Positions 42,448-50,533 of a stretch of 64,000 nt of DNA are shown here, piece after piece (position 1 is the first letter of the stretch; every line of letters starts with the position of its first letter). The stretch comes from Saprospira sp. CCB-QB6 (GTDB lineage Bacteria; Bacteroidota; Bacteroidia; Chitinophagales; Saprospiraceae). Below the pieces are notes generated by a model. The model had not been told where the DNA came from, did not search any database, and saw only the letters and a list, made by a program, of their open reading frames with translations. Both the position numbers and the translations under genes were made by a program. The stretch covers positions 806,001 through 870,000 of the forward strand of contig NZ_CP116808.1 in the NCBI RefSeq assembly GCF_028464065.1, given 5' to 3'.

Positions 42448-44337
42448 TTAATCAAATTTTTGTTCTTCTATTTTCTTTCCCGCTACGGCCTTGGCAATAC
42501 TCTGGTCCATAGCCCGCTCGGCCATGGGACGAGCATATTGGTTAAGCTCTTCCATCCGCTGCTGAATGAGGTCCTTATCCTCTCCCCCACAAGCTTGGGC
42601 CAAACTAGCCGCCCGATTCTGCATGCCCACAATCTCTTCCTCTGATAAAATGGCCTCGTTCTGCCCAATGAATTTATCTGTCGCCAATAATACCGATTCC
42701 GCCTCTGTTCTGGCCTCTATCAAAGCCTTGATGGCCATATCTTCCTTGGCGTTTTTAATAGAATCCAATAGCATTCTTCCCATCTCTTCCTCAGAAATAC
42801 CATAAGGCGATCGCATTTCTACTAGTTGCTCAACCCCAGAACGCAATTCCTTGGCCCGCACTTTTAATATGCCATCCGCATTCAATAAAAAGTGAATTTC
42901 TATCTTGGGCATGCCTGCCGCCATGGGCGGTATCCCCTTCAATACAAATTCCCCTAGCTTGCGGTTGTTGGCCACCAATTCCCGCTCTCCCTGATAAACC
43001 GCTACTTTTAGCTTGACCTGCCCATCTACAGAAGTAGTATACTGACGGCCAGCTTTCATCGGCACTTTGGAGTTTCTAGGGATGATGACGTCCATCAAAC
43101 CACCTACGGTCTCTATCCCTAATGATAAAGGCGTTACATCTAATAATAAGATGTCTTTTTGATTGCCCGCCAATACATCCGCCTGTATGGCTGCCCCTAG
43201 AGCCACGACCTCATCGGGATGTAGCTCGTCTTTGGGCGCTTGACCAAAGAATTTAGCCACTGCCTCTTTGACTATGGGCATGCGAGTAGAACCACCCACT
43301 AAAACCACTTCGTCAATATCGGTCAGACTCAATTCCGCATCTTTGAGGGCCTGCTCACAAGCCTTGAGGCTCCGCTGAATCAATTCTGCTGTCAATTGGA
43401 CCAATTCCGCTTTGTTTAAACGCAAAACTTGTCCCCCTAACTCCCCCTCAAATTCATCGGCCTGAGATAGGCTCTTCTTGGCCTCTTCGGCCAAAAGGCG
43501 CAGTTCCTGCGCAAAAGCCCGATCCTCTTGCAAGCGCTGCTCGCTCCAGTTGGCGCCCTCGGCCCAATGCTTTAAGATGGCCCGGTCTACATCATCGCCC
43601 CCCAAAAAGGTGTCGCCATGCGTAGCCAAAACTTCAAATATCCCATTGTCAATACTCAGGATAGACACATCAAAGGTGCCCCCGCCCAAATCATAAACGG
43701 CAATGGTCTTTTGCTCATCTGGATCTAAACCAATCCCATAGGCCAAACTAGCCGCTGTTGGCTCATTGACAATTCGCAAGACATCTAATCCAGCCAATTT
43801 ACCCGCATCGCGAGTGGCCTGCCGCTGCGAATCATTAAAATAAGCAGGAACGGTAATGACCGCCTTCTGTACCGGTTGCTTCAATAGCTTTTCGGCCCGC
43901 TCTTTCAAACTTTTGAGAATGACGGCCGACAATTCGATGGGATTGTAAAACTTATTGCCCAAACGAACCTTCAACAAGCCATCTTCTTGCTCATTGGGGA
44001 TAATTTCATAGCTAAAAAAGCCCTGATAATCCTTGAGGTCCCCATAAGATTTGCCCAAAAGCCGCTTGACCGAGAAAATGGTGTTCGCTGGATCTTTGAC
44101 CAACATCTCTTTGGCCGATTGGCCCACTAAGGGTTCTCCCTCTTGCCAATGAATTACAGAAGGGACCAAGCTATGCTTGGCCGATTCCTCTTTTAAACAT
44201 TCGGCTTTGCCCTCGGCATTGATGTAGGCCAACAAACTGTTGGTGGTCCCCAAATCAATCCCAATAATGAGCTCGCCTTTTTTGGTTTTATCTTTTTCTA
44301 CCTGCCCTGATTGCAGGTTGATTCCTATTTTTGCCAT
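42448..44337 (-). CDS. hscA: Hsp70-family chaperone, HscA-like
   Basis: ATP-dependent chaperone, probably for iron-sulfur cluster proteins. Hsp70 signatures: 'IIGIDLGTTNSLLAYI' (after a 20-residue N-terminal extension with 'INLQSGQVEK'), 'VPAYFNDSQRQATRDAGKLAGLDVLRIVNEPTAASLAYG', 'YDLGGGTFDVSIL' and 'VVLVGGSTRMPIV'. The substrate-binding domain follows from about residue 395. At 629 aa it ends without the long EEVD-like or acidic tail of DnaK, and the N-terminal extension matches the HscA type seen in Bacteroidota. No iscS/iscU/hscB is adjacent, so HscA rather than DnaK is a family-level inference. An AAGGAAG ribosome site precedes the start. Confidence 0.85.
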   Translation of the reverse strand: MAKIGINLQSGQVEKDKTKKGELIIGIDLGTTNSLLAYINAEGKAECLKEESAKHSLVPSVIHWQEGEPLVGQSAKEMLVKDPANTIFSVKRLLGKSYGDLKDYQGFFSYEIIPNEQEDGLLKVRLGNKFYNPIELSAVILKSLKERAEKLLKQPVQKAVITVPAYFNDSQRQATRDAGKLAGLDVLRIVNEPTAASLAYGIGLDPDEQKTIAVYDLGGGTFDVSILSIDNGIFEVLATHGDTFLGGDDVDRAILKHWAEGANWSEQRLQEDRAFAQELRLLAEEAKKSLSQADEFEGELGGQVLRLNKAELVQLTAELIQRSLKACEQALKDAELSLTDIDEVVLVGGSTRMPIVKEAVAKFFGQAPKDELHPDEVVALGAAIQADVLAGNQKDILLLDVTPLSLGIETVGGLMDVIIPRNSKVPMKAGRQYTTSVDGQVKLKVAVYQGERELVANNRKLGEFVLKGIPPMAAGMPKIEIHFLLNADGILKVRAKELRSGVEQLVEMRSPYGISEEEMGRMLLDSIKNAKEDMAIKALIEARTEAESVLLATDKFIGQNEAILSEEEIVGMQNRAASLAQACGGEDKDLIQQRMEELNQYARPMAERAMDQSIAKAVAGKKIEEQKFD

Positions 44338-44402
44338 AGCTGTATATCTTCCTTTTTCAAAGGGTGTTTTGTCCCTTTATAATAGAACTGCGCCCCTTTT
44401 GT

Positions 44403-45281
44403 TTAATACCGCAGCGTTTTTAGCATGCGGGCCAAACTCTCTCGCCAATGGGGAATCTGCAAACCAAAGTCATTCTTGATTTTGCCCTTATGCAATAGAG
44501 AGAAGGCGGGACGTTTTGCGGGGGTGGGGTAGTCTTTAGTATCTATGGGCTGAAGCGCACAGTCTATCTTGGCCAAATCAAAGATGGCATGAGCAAAGTC
44601 GTACCAGCTCGCCACCCCTTCATTACTATAATGATAGAGGCCAGAAGGCGACTCCTCTTGGCCCAAAATGCGCAGAATGGCCTCAGCCAAATCTCCCGCA
44701 AAGGTGGGGCTACCAATCTGATCCGCTACCACCGATAAACTCGGGCGCTCCTGGCCCAAACGCAACATGGTTTTTACAAAATTATGCCCGATCGAAGAGT
44801 ATACCCATGCTGTGCGAATGATTAGAGCATCGGGCTGCTCGGCCAAAACGGCCTGCTCTCCCGCTAGCTTTGTGCGACCATAGACGCCCTGCGGATCTGT
44901 AGCAGCTGTCTCCCGAATAGGACCAGAAGCCGTACCCGCATAAACATAATCGGTAGAGATATGCACCAATTTGGCCCCAACGGCTGCCGCAGCCTTAGCT
45001 AAATTGCGCGGCCCTTCTACATTGACCAACTGGGCCAATTCTTCCTGTTCTTCGGCCTTGTCTACCGCAGTATAGGCCGCACAATTGATGCAATAATCTA
45101 TCTTATATTGCTGCATATAGCGACTAACCGCCTCGGCATCCGTGATGTCTAAGGTAGACTGATCGGTGAAATGGTATTGGCCGCCTGCCAAAAGACGCAA
45201 GGCCTTTTGATTCATGACCAAGGCCTGTATTTCGCTTCCCAATTGGCCCTCGGCCCCTGTAATAAGTATATTCTTAATCAT
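44403..45281 (-). CDS. rfbD: dTDP-4-dehydrorhamnose reductase
   Basis: Short-chain dehydrogenase of extended type that makes dTDP-L-rhamnose with NAD(P)H, the last step of the pathway. The Rossmann motif is 'LITGAEGQLGSEI' (residues 6-18). 'DYCINCAAYTAVDKAEEQ', 'VHISTDYVYAG' (Ser/Thr of the triad) and 'VYGRTKLAGEQAV' (YxxxK, Tyr and Lys catalytic) follow. At 292 aa it is standard. It lies 7 nt after rfbC in the same direction. rfbA and rfbB are not in the window. Confidence 0.95.
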   Translation of the reverse strand: MIKNILITGAEGQLGSEIQALVMNQKALRLLAGGQYHFTDQSTLDITDAEAVSRYMQQYKIDYCINCAAYTAVDKAEEQEELAQLVNVEGPRNLAKAAAAVGAKLVHISTDYVYAGTASGPIRETAATDPQGVYGRTKLAGEQAVLAEQPDALIIRTAWVYSSIGHNFVKTMLRLGQERPSLSVVADQIGSPTFAGDLAEAILRILGQEESPSGLYHYSNEGVASWYDFAHAIFDLAKIDCALQPIDTKDYPTPAKRPAFSLLHKGKIKNDFGLQIPHWRESLARMLKTLRY

Positions 45282-45287
45282 AATTGT

Positions 45288-45833
45288 CTAGGCTTTTCTG
45301 TGTTGGCCAAAATGAGGTAATTCTAGGTCCTTTTCAGAGAGGATAGCTTGCGCCAAATCTATCTGCCAATCAATATTCAATTGGGGATCATCGTAGCGGA
45401 TGCCCCCCTCACTGGCTTTATGATAAAAGTTATCGCATTTGTAAAAGAACTCTGCCGTTTCACTCAAGACAACATAACCATGCGCAAAACCACGAGGCAC
45501 ATACAACTGCCGTTTGTTTTCCGCCGAAAGCTCTACCCCATAATGTTCGCCATAAGTGGGCGAATCGGGACGAAGGTCGACCACTACATCTAGTACTTTG
45601 CCTTCTAGCACACGGACCAATTTGGCTTGCGCCTGCTCGCCAACCTGATAGTGCAAGCCCCGAAGCACCCCGTAGGTCGAACGGGCCTGATTATCTTGCA
45701 CAAAGGGGCGTTCAATACCCGCCTCGGCAAAGGTTTGGGCATTAAAGGCCTCAAAAAAGTAGCCGCGATCATCCTCAAAAACACGAGGTTCAAAAATGAG
45801 GAGATCAGCGATAGGTGTTTTAATGAAAGGCAT
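45288..45833 (-). CDS. rfbC: dTDP-4-dehydrorhamnose 3,5-epimerase
   Basis: Cupin-fold epimerase acting between the dehydratase and the reductase of dTDP-rhamnose synthesis. It has 'FEPRVFEDDRGYFFEAFN', 'RPFVQDNQARSTYGVLRGLHYQ' with the catalytic His of LRGLHYQ, 'VRVLEGKVLDVVVDLR' and 'LYVPRGFAHGYVVLSETAEFFYKCDNFY' with the catalytic Tyr region. At 181 aa it is standard for RmlC. It lies between the exported-protein gene at 45838 and rfbD with gaps of only a few bases, so the three form one unit. Rhamnose would serve surface polysaccharide. Confidence 0.96.
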   Translation of the reverse strand: MPFIKTPIADLLIFEPRVFEDDRGYFFEAFNAQTFAEAGIERPFVQDNQARSTYGVLRGLHYQVGEQAQAKLVRVLEGKVLDVVVDLRPDSPTYGEHYGVELSAENKRQLYVPRGFAHGYVVLSETAEFFYKCDNFYHKASEGGIRYDDPQLNIDWQIDLAQAILSEKDLELPHFGQHRKA

Positions 45834-45837
45834 AGAC

Positions 45838-46407
45838 TTATTTTTTTTGCTGCTGGAGGCAATCCAATTGGTCCTTAAAAAAATCGAGATAATAAATGCG
45901 ATAGCTTTGCGTCCCGGCCGACCATTGCAGACTCAGCTCGGAGATTTCATGCTTGCGCAGCCATTTTTGGTCTTTCTTCTTGAGCGGAAAACGGCAAATG
46001 TAAACACTTTCTTTGCCTTGCGCCTGCCGTTTGGCCCCCAAGGGCGAATATAATGTATAACTGCGGCCATCCATGGCCGTAAGTTCTAGTTTTGCCTTGG
46101 GCGGCAAGAAGCCAAAGCTCTTATCGGCTTCCTGGTCCAATAAACGGATTTCTAACTCCATCAAAAGCTTGCCCTCACTCTCTCGCAAAAAGCCCGAAGC
46201 CGATAGATAATCTTCATTGGGAAAAAATCGACGGTATTCTGTGGGCGTGTAGCTGAAAAACCAGCGACTAGGCAAACGCTTTTCCGCCCGACCCGTGAAA
46301 TCATCCTGGGCCAGGGTTTCCCATTCACAACTGCCCAATAAGGGCTGGGCAGAAAGCCAACTACTCCCCAATAGGGCCAAGGAAAACAATAAGCACTTAA
46401 GCGGCAT
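45838..46407 (-). CDS. Exported protein of unknown function upstream of rfbC
   Basis: 189 aa from the ATG at 46407; a TTG two codons upstream is possible. The signal peptide (MPLKCLLFSLALLGSSWLSAQ) precedes a mature part that opens 'CEWETLAQDDFTG...LPSRWFFSYTPTEYRRFF', reminiscent of the start of a carbohydrate-binding or laminarinase-like jelly roll ('DDFTG..LPSRW'). No catalytic residues of a glycosidase are visible. It has two Cys, one at the mature start and one near the end (DQLDCLQQQKK), which might pair. It lies 4 nt upstream of rfbC, so it is probably co-expressed with rhamnose synthesis. Confidence 0.7.
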   Translation of the reverse strand: MPLKCLLFSLALLGSSWLSAQPLLGSCEWETLAQDDFTGRAEKRLPSRWFFSYTPTEYRRFFPNEDYLSASGFLRESEGKLLMELEIRLLDQEADKSFGFLPPKAKLELTAMDGRSYTLYSPLGAKRQAQGKESVYICRFPLKKKDQKWLRKHEISELSLQWSAGTQSYRIYYLDFFKDQLDCLQQQKK

Positions 46408-46454
46408 AGACAATAGATAATAGGGTCCGGTGGATAATGTATGGCCTTGCGGCG

Positions 46455-46690
46455 AACAGGCGGCGCAGCCGCCGCAAAGGCGCGAAGCGCCGCGGCTGAG
46501 GGATGGACAGCAGGGCCGCCATCGGCGGCAGCCCCAGCGGCTGCAAGCCGCGCAGGGCCGAGCGAACAGCGAGCTGCGAAACAGCCCGACCCGAGCGAGA
46601 ACTCATGAGGGTTTTAACCCTCATTTTGTATCGCTTCGCAAAGCGATACCGCTTTGCGCTGGGTTTCAACCCGGCGGAAGGGGCAGCCCC
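46455..46690 (-). repeat. Family A element, long copy A14
   Basis: Reverse copy of the long form: GGCGGCgcaGCCGCC, GGCTGAGGGATGG, the variable hairpin GCGGCTgcaAGCCGC, a core variant with GAACAGCG, then B hairpin GAGGGTTTTAACCCTC, TCGCTTCGCAAAGCGA, GGGTTTCAACCC and GGGGCAGCCCC. Its edge lies 8 nt after the cysS stop. It matches A9 and A18 closely over the B/TCGC block. Confidence 0.9.
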
Positions 46691-46698
46691 AAATTCTT

Positions 46699-48222
46699 CT
46701 AGGACTTAATCTTGCTCCAGCTACTGCCTTCTTTGCCGTCCTTGATTTGTAGTCCAAGGACTTGGAGGGCGTCCCGAATCTGATCGCTTTTTGCCCAGTC
46801 CTTATTGGCTCTTGCTTCTTGGCGCTGTTCGATAATCATCTGCATCAAGCCATCTAACAAGGCCTTATCTTCATCTGATTGGCCGATGAGGGCTTCTTTT
46901 TGCAAGCCAAAGACATCAAAAACGATGGCGCTAAAATCCTTTTTGAGGCGGGCCAAGGTTTCGGGCGCAATGCTGCCCAAATCTTGTTGGCCATTGCTAA
47001 ACTTCTGAATATCGCTGACCAAGCCAAAGATTTTAGCGAGTGCCTTGGGCGTATTGAGGTCCTCATCGAGCTCCGCAAAAGCGCCATCCAATAGCTTATT
47101 GATTTTGATATCTAGGCCCTTAGCCAAGTCCGAAAGCTGAGTTTGCTCCAAAGCCATCAAAGCTTCATGGGCTTCCATTAGGCGCTGATAGCCTTTTTCG
47201 GCAGCCAAAAGGGCATCCTCCGTAATGTTGAGGGTAGAGCGATAGTGCGCCTGCAACATAAAGAAGCGGATAACCATAGGGCTATAGGGCTTGCTCATTA
47301 GCGGATTGCTGCCCGCAAAAAGCTCCTTGGGCAAGATCGAATTACCCTTGCTCTTGCTCATTTTCTTGCCATTGAGCAACAACATATTGGCGTGCATCCA
47401 GTAATTGACGGGCTGGCAGTTGCAAGCGCCCCAATTCTGGGCGATTTCATTTTCGTGATGCGGAAATTGTAGGTCCATCCCGCCCCCATGAATGTCAAAG
47501 GTTTTGCCCAAATACTTGGTACTCATGGCCGAGCATTCTAGATGCCAGCCCGGAAAACCTTCGCCCCAGGGCGAGGGCCAGCGCATAATATGTGTAGGCG
47601 AAGCCTTTACCCAGATGGCGAAATCAGAAGGCGAGCGCTTTTCGTCTTGGTTCTTGAGGTCATCGCGGCTTTCCGACATTAGGTCTTCAACCAATTTGCC
47701 CGACAGTTGGCCATAGCCTTTATCCTCCGCAATGAGTTTTTGGCTATCAAAATAAACCGATCCATTGACCTCATAGCCATAGCCATTATCCAAAATATCT
47801 TGGACCATCTGGATTTGCTCCACAATATGGCCCGTAGCCGTAGGCTCAATGCTAGGCGGCAAAATATTGAGTTGGTTCATCACCTCATGAAAGAGGTAAG
47901 TATACTTTTGCACAATCTCCATAGGCTCTAGCTCCTCTAAGCGAGCCCGTTGCTCAATCTTGCTATCGGCGGCGGTGTCTACATCCCCTTCTAGGTGGCC
48001 CACATCCGTAATATTGCGCACATAACGGACCTTATAGCCCTTATGCAACAAATAGCGATAGAGCAAATCAAAGCTAAAAAAGGTCCGACAATTCCCTAAA
48101 TGCACCTCATTGTAAACGGTTGGTCCACAGACATATAAGCCAACTTTCTTTCCGTTGGGGTCTATGGGCGTAAATTCCTCTAGGGTCCGACTTAGCGAAT
48201 TGTAAATTTTTAATGCGTTCAT
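46699..48222 (-). CDS. cysS: Cysteinyl-tRNA synthetase
   Basis: Class I aminoacyl-tRNA synthetase charging tRNA-Cys. 'YVCGPTVYNEVHLGNCRTFFSFD' contains the zinc-binding Cys and the HIGH motif in the form HLGN. 'GWHLECSAMSTKYLG' and 'HGGGMDLQFPHHENEIAQNW' supply the further zinc ligands, and 'KMSKSKGNS' is the KMSKS loop. The C-terminal DALR-like domain ends at 'WAKSDQIRDALQVLGLQIKDGKEGSSW'. At 507 aa it is normal. I use the ATG at 48222 (MNALKIYNSL); fifteen upstream residues in frame add no homology and lie over the likely promoter. Monocistronic, with family A copies at both ends. Confidence 0.97.
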   Translation of the reverse strand: MNALKIYNSLSRTLEEFTPIDPNGKKVGLYVCGPTVYNEVHLGNCRTFFSFDLLYRYLLHKGYKVRYVRNITDVGHLEGDVDTAADSKIEQRARLEELEPMEIVQKYTYLFHEVMNQLNILPPSIEPTATGHIVEQIQMVQDILDNGYGYEVNGSVYFDSQKLIAEDKGYGQLSGKLVEDLMSESRDDLKNQDEKRSPSDFAIWVKASPTHIMRWPSPWGEGFPGWHLECSAMSTKYLGKTFDIHGGGMDLQFPHHENEIAQNWGACNCQPVNYWMHANMLLLNGKKMSKSKGNSILPKELFAGSNPLMSKPYSPMVIRFFMLQAHYRSTLNITEDALLAAEKGYQRLMEAHEALMALEQTQLSDLAKGLDIKINKLLDGAFAELDEDLNTPKALAKIFGLVSDIQKFSNGQQDLGSIAPETLARLKKDFSAIVFDVFGLQKEALIGQSDEDKALLDGLMQMIIEQRQEARANKDWAKSDQIRDALQVLGLQIKDGKEGSSWSKIKS

Positions 48223-48250
48223 ACTAGCTTTGATTCGAATGTTAAGGCGG

Positions 48251-48281
48251 CAAGATACAGACTTCAACTTGCTTTTACAAA
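48251..48281 (-). promoter_or_regulatory. Candidate promoter of cysS
   Basis: On the minus strand TTTG (48278-48281) and TATCTTG (48251-48257) are separated by 20 nt. The second is one base short of a TAnnTTTG match. It lies about 30 nt before the ATG at 48222. Confidence 0.4.
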
Positions 48282-48301
48282 CCTTCTGTTTTTAATTTTT
48301 T

Positions 48302-48422
48302 GGGGCCTGCCGCCTTCGGCGGCCGGGCCCTTGCAGGGCTCGCAGGTCTGCTCGGCCCTGCGGGCTCCACTTCGTTTCGCCCTCGGTCTGCCGCTGCGGC
48401 CACCCTTTCAGGCCCCTAGGCC
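48302..48422 (+). repeat. Family A element, copy A15
   Basis: Forward copy, antisense to cysS. GGGGCCTGCCGCCttcGGCGGC, GGGCCCTTGCAGG, core variant GCTCGCAGGTCTGCTCGGCCC, a GGGC...GCCC variable hairpin, GGTCTGCCG and GGCCCCTAGGCC. It is the near twin of A4. The rest of the gap to 48573 is AT-rich, with no gene seen. Confidence 0.85.
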
Positions 48423-48573
48423 AAATGGGAACCCTTCGCTTCTGCCATCCCTGCGGGTTGAAAACTTTTTTTAGCAAAGCCATGCATACATTATAGATTG
48501 AACAGACGTTCTTCAAAACATGGAGCTCCTACTTAATAAAAAATCTTTTTCACCATCAATCATTCTTTGATTT

Positions 48574-49818
48574 ATGCAACAGAACTATGTCAAGTCCTTA
48601 TTTGGGGCCCTCTTACTCCTATGCGCTAGCCAGCTCTGGGGACAAACAAATTGTACACTTACCGCCAGCAGCAGCCATACCGAAACTAGCTGTTATGCGG
48701 GCAATGATGGATCGGCTACGGCCCATGCTAGTTCGGGCACAGCACCCTACAGCTATACCTGGTCCGATGGACAAACAACGGCCACAGCCGTCAACCTTAC
48801 TGCTGGTAGCTACAGTGTTACGGTTATGGATGTAAATGGCTGTACCGCCACAACATCCGCTACTATTACATCACCTACAGCTCTTAGTGGGGCCATTAGC
48901 AGTAGTCCAGAAAGCTGTGCAGGCTTAGACGGAACGGCCAGCATCAGCCCTTCGGGAGGAACAGGCTCTTACAGCTATCAATGGTCTAGTGGGCATACTA
49001 GCGCCAGTATTGGCAGCCTCAACTCTGGTAGTTATGAGATTACGTTTACCGATGCTAATGGTTGTAGCAGCATCAGCCAAGCCTTGGTCGGAAATAGCTG
49101 TGCTTCTTGTTCGCTTACAGTGAGTAGCAACCCCATAAATGCCAGTTGTTTTGGCCAAAATGACGGTGCCGCTTCGCTCAATATTAGCTCAGGTTCTGCC
49201 CCTTACCAATACCTTTGGTCTGATGGACAAACAAGCGCAACAGCTAGCAATCTCATGGCCGGTAACTATAATGTTACAGTTATGGATGCAGATGGCTGTA
49301 CCGCCACAACATCCGCTAATATTACATCGCCTACGGCCCTTAGTGTAAACATTGTCAGTAGTCCCGAAAACCTAGGCCATGATGGCTCGGCTAGCGCAAC
49401 AGCCAGCGGCGGAACGCCTCCTTATACCTACCTTTGGTCTGATGGACAAACAACCGCAACAGCCACTAATCTAGCTGCTGGAAACTATACGCTTACAATT
49501 AGCGATGCTAATGCTTGTACTTATAGCAGCAGCACAAACATCGACGCCCCTACTGCAGTATCAACTTATTGGGCCGAAGCATTTAATATTTTTCCCAACC
49601 CCAATTCGGGGAATATGCAACTAGAACTTCGCCTAAACCAAAGCAGCTCTGCAGAGCTACAGATATATAATGTATTGGGTCGCAAAATGTATCAACAAAC
49701 TTTAGAGGGCCAGCAGACTGATCTTAGCCTTTCTTTTGATTGGCCCGCAGGCAACTACTTCCTACAAATAGCTACAGCCGAAGGACAATGGACCAAAAAA
49801 TTTGTCATTCGCCGATAA
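48574..49818 (+). CDS. Secreted SprB-repeat protein with T9SS sorting domain
   Basis: 414 aa. The signal peptide is residues 1-23 (LFGALLLLCASQLWGQ). Four SprB-type repeats of about 76 residues follow directly, each with C---NDGSA-A-ASSGTAPYSY-WSDGQTTATA-NL-AG-Y-VTVMD-NGC. Repeats 1 and 3 are near-identical at the DNA level. Repeat 4 reads PENLGHDGSA and has lost the Cys that the other repeats carry. A type A sorting domain (FNIFPNPNSGNMQLELRL...WPAGNYFLQIATAEG) closes the protein. It is a smaller relative of the adhesin at 28480, without its N-terminal domains. Cell-surface adhesion is inferred. Confidence 0.9.
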   Translation: MQQNYVKSLFGALLLLCASQLWGQTNCTLTASSSHTETSCYAGNDGSATAHASSGTAPYSYTWSDGQTTATAVNLTAGSYSVTVMDVNGCTATTSATITSPTALSGAISSSPESCAGLDGTASISPSGGTGSYSYQWSSGHTSASIGSLNSGSYEITFTDANGCSSISQALVGNSCASCSLTVSSNPINASCFGQNDGAASLNISSGSAPYQYLWSDGQTSATASNLMAGNYNVTVMDADGCTATTSANITSPTALSVNIVSSPENLGHDGSASATASGGTPPYTYLWSDGQTTATATNLAAGNYTLTISDANACTYSSSTNIDAPTAVSTYWAEAFNIFPNPNSGNMQLELRLNQSSSAELQIYNVLGRKMYQQTLEGQQTDLSLSFDWPAGNYFLQIATAEGQWTKKFVIRR

Positions 49819-49891
49819 GCTCTTAGAGCAGATTCAACTGCCTCTAAACAATAACTGGCCTGTAGGTTAAAAGCTACTGGACCTGAAATCT

Positions 49892-49927
49892 AAGTCCCTG
49901 CCTTCTATCTTAGAAGCAGGGGCTTTT
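49892..49927 (+). terminator. Hairpin terminator after the SprB-repeat gene
   Basis: AAG-CCCTGC-TTCTA pairs with TAGAAGCAGGG-CTT, followed by TTTT. A near copy occurs at 50193-50228. Both may be repeat-family members (E) as well as terminators. Confidence 0.6.
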
Positions 49928-50216
49928 AAGTTGTTAGGCCTTTGCCTGCGGCCCTTCAAGCCTGCTATATGGGCCTGTAGGTTAAAACCCGCAGCCAGAC
50001 AACAGGACCATTCTACATCCATAGCGTGGAGGGTTAAAACCCTCCACAGCTTTTAACGGTCCTCATAGCCGCTGCATTTATGATTTAGGCAGCATATAAG
50101 ATGTTTATTTATGGAGGGTTTCAACCCTCCATTTTACATTAAAATGCATTCGTTAATTGGCTGTAGGTTTTAACCTACAGGCTGGATATACACAAGCCCC
50201 TGCCTTCTATCTCAGA
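49928..50216. repeat. Cluster of family B hairpins
   Basis: Non-coding. Successive hairpins of the form stem-GGTTTTAACC or GGTTTCAACC-stem occur: TGTAGGTTAAAACC (49976), GGAGGGTTAAAACCCTCC (50029), GGAGGGTTTCAACCCTCC (50114) and CTGTAGGTTTTAACCTACAG (50161). All share the GGGTT-AACCC core with different outer bases. Nothing else is seen in this stretch. Confidence 0.6.
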
Positions 50217-50290
50217 AGCAGGGGCTTTTAAGCCGCTGCGGCGAGCAAGATGATGGCCCAACAAGATTGGCTGCGGCCTTTAGGCTGCAG
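50217..50290. repeat. Family E module, copy 1
   Basis: GCAGGGGCTTTTAAGCCGCTGCGGC, then AACAAGATTGGCTGCGGCC, TTTAGGCTGCAG. It matches 55526-55598 with a few differences over about 73 nt, a stretch beyond any hairpin. Confidence 0.6.
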
Positions 50291-50308
50291 ATAGCGGCGA
50301 AGCCGCAG

Positions 50309-50447
50309 CAGGCCCAGCGCTGCGGAGGGGGGGCCGCAGGCCAGACCGAGGGCGAAACGAAGTGGAGCCCGCAGGGCCGAGCAGAACTGCGAGCCCCGCA
50401 GCATAGCGGCGGCCGACCTAGGCAAAGCCTAGCCGGCCGCGGGCCCC
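50309..50447 (-). repeat. Family A element, copy A16
   Basis: Reverse copy with GGCC module, GGGC...GCCC variable hairpin, core variant with GAGCAGAACTGCGAGC, and the CCTAGGC/GCCTAGG edge module shared with A8. GGGGCCC edge faces the lipoprotein gene start 86 nt on. Confidence 0.85.
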
Positions 50448-50533
50448 AAAAAAACCTTATCTTGAGTAGCCAAACAGAAAAAATTGGCATCTATTCAATA
50501 GAAAATTAGGAGAACCATAAAAAACAAAAGCCT

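Noticed and set aside
46430-46702. Open frames on both strands between cysS and the exported-protein gene
   Set aside because: Both are readings of copy A14; the encoded peptide recurs at other copies and has no independent support.
49928-50216. CRISPR-like array (several short repeats with spacers)
   Set aside because: Hairpins differ in their arms, spacing is irregular, there are only a few, and no cas genes are present.
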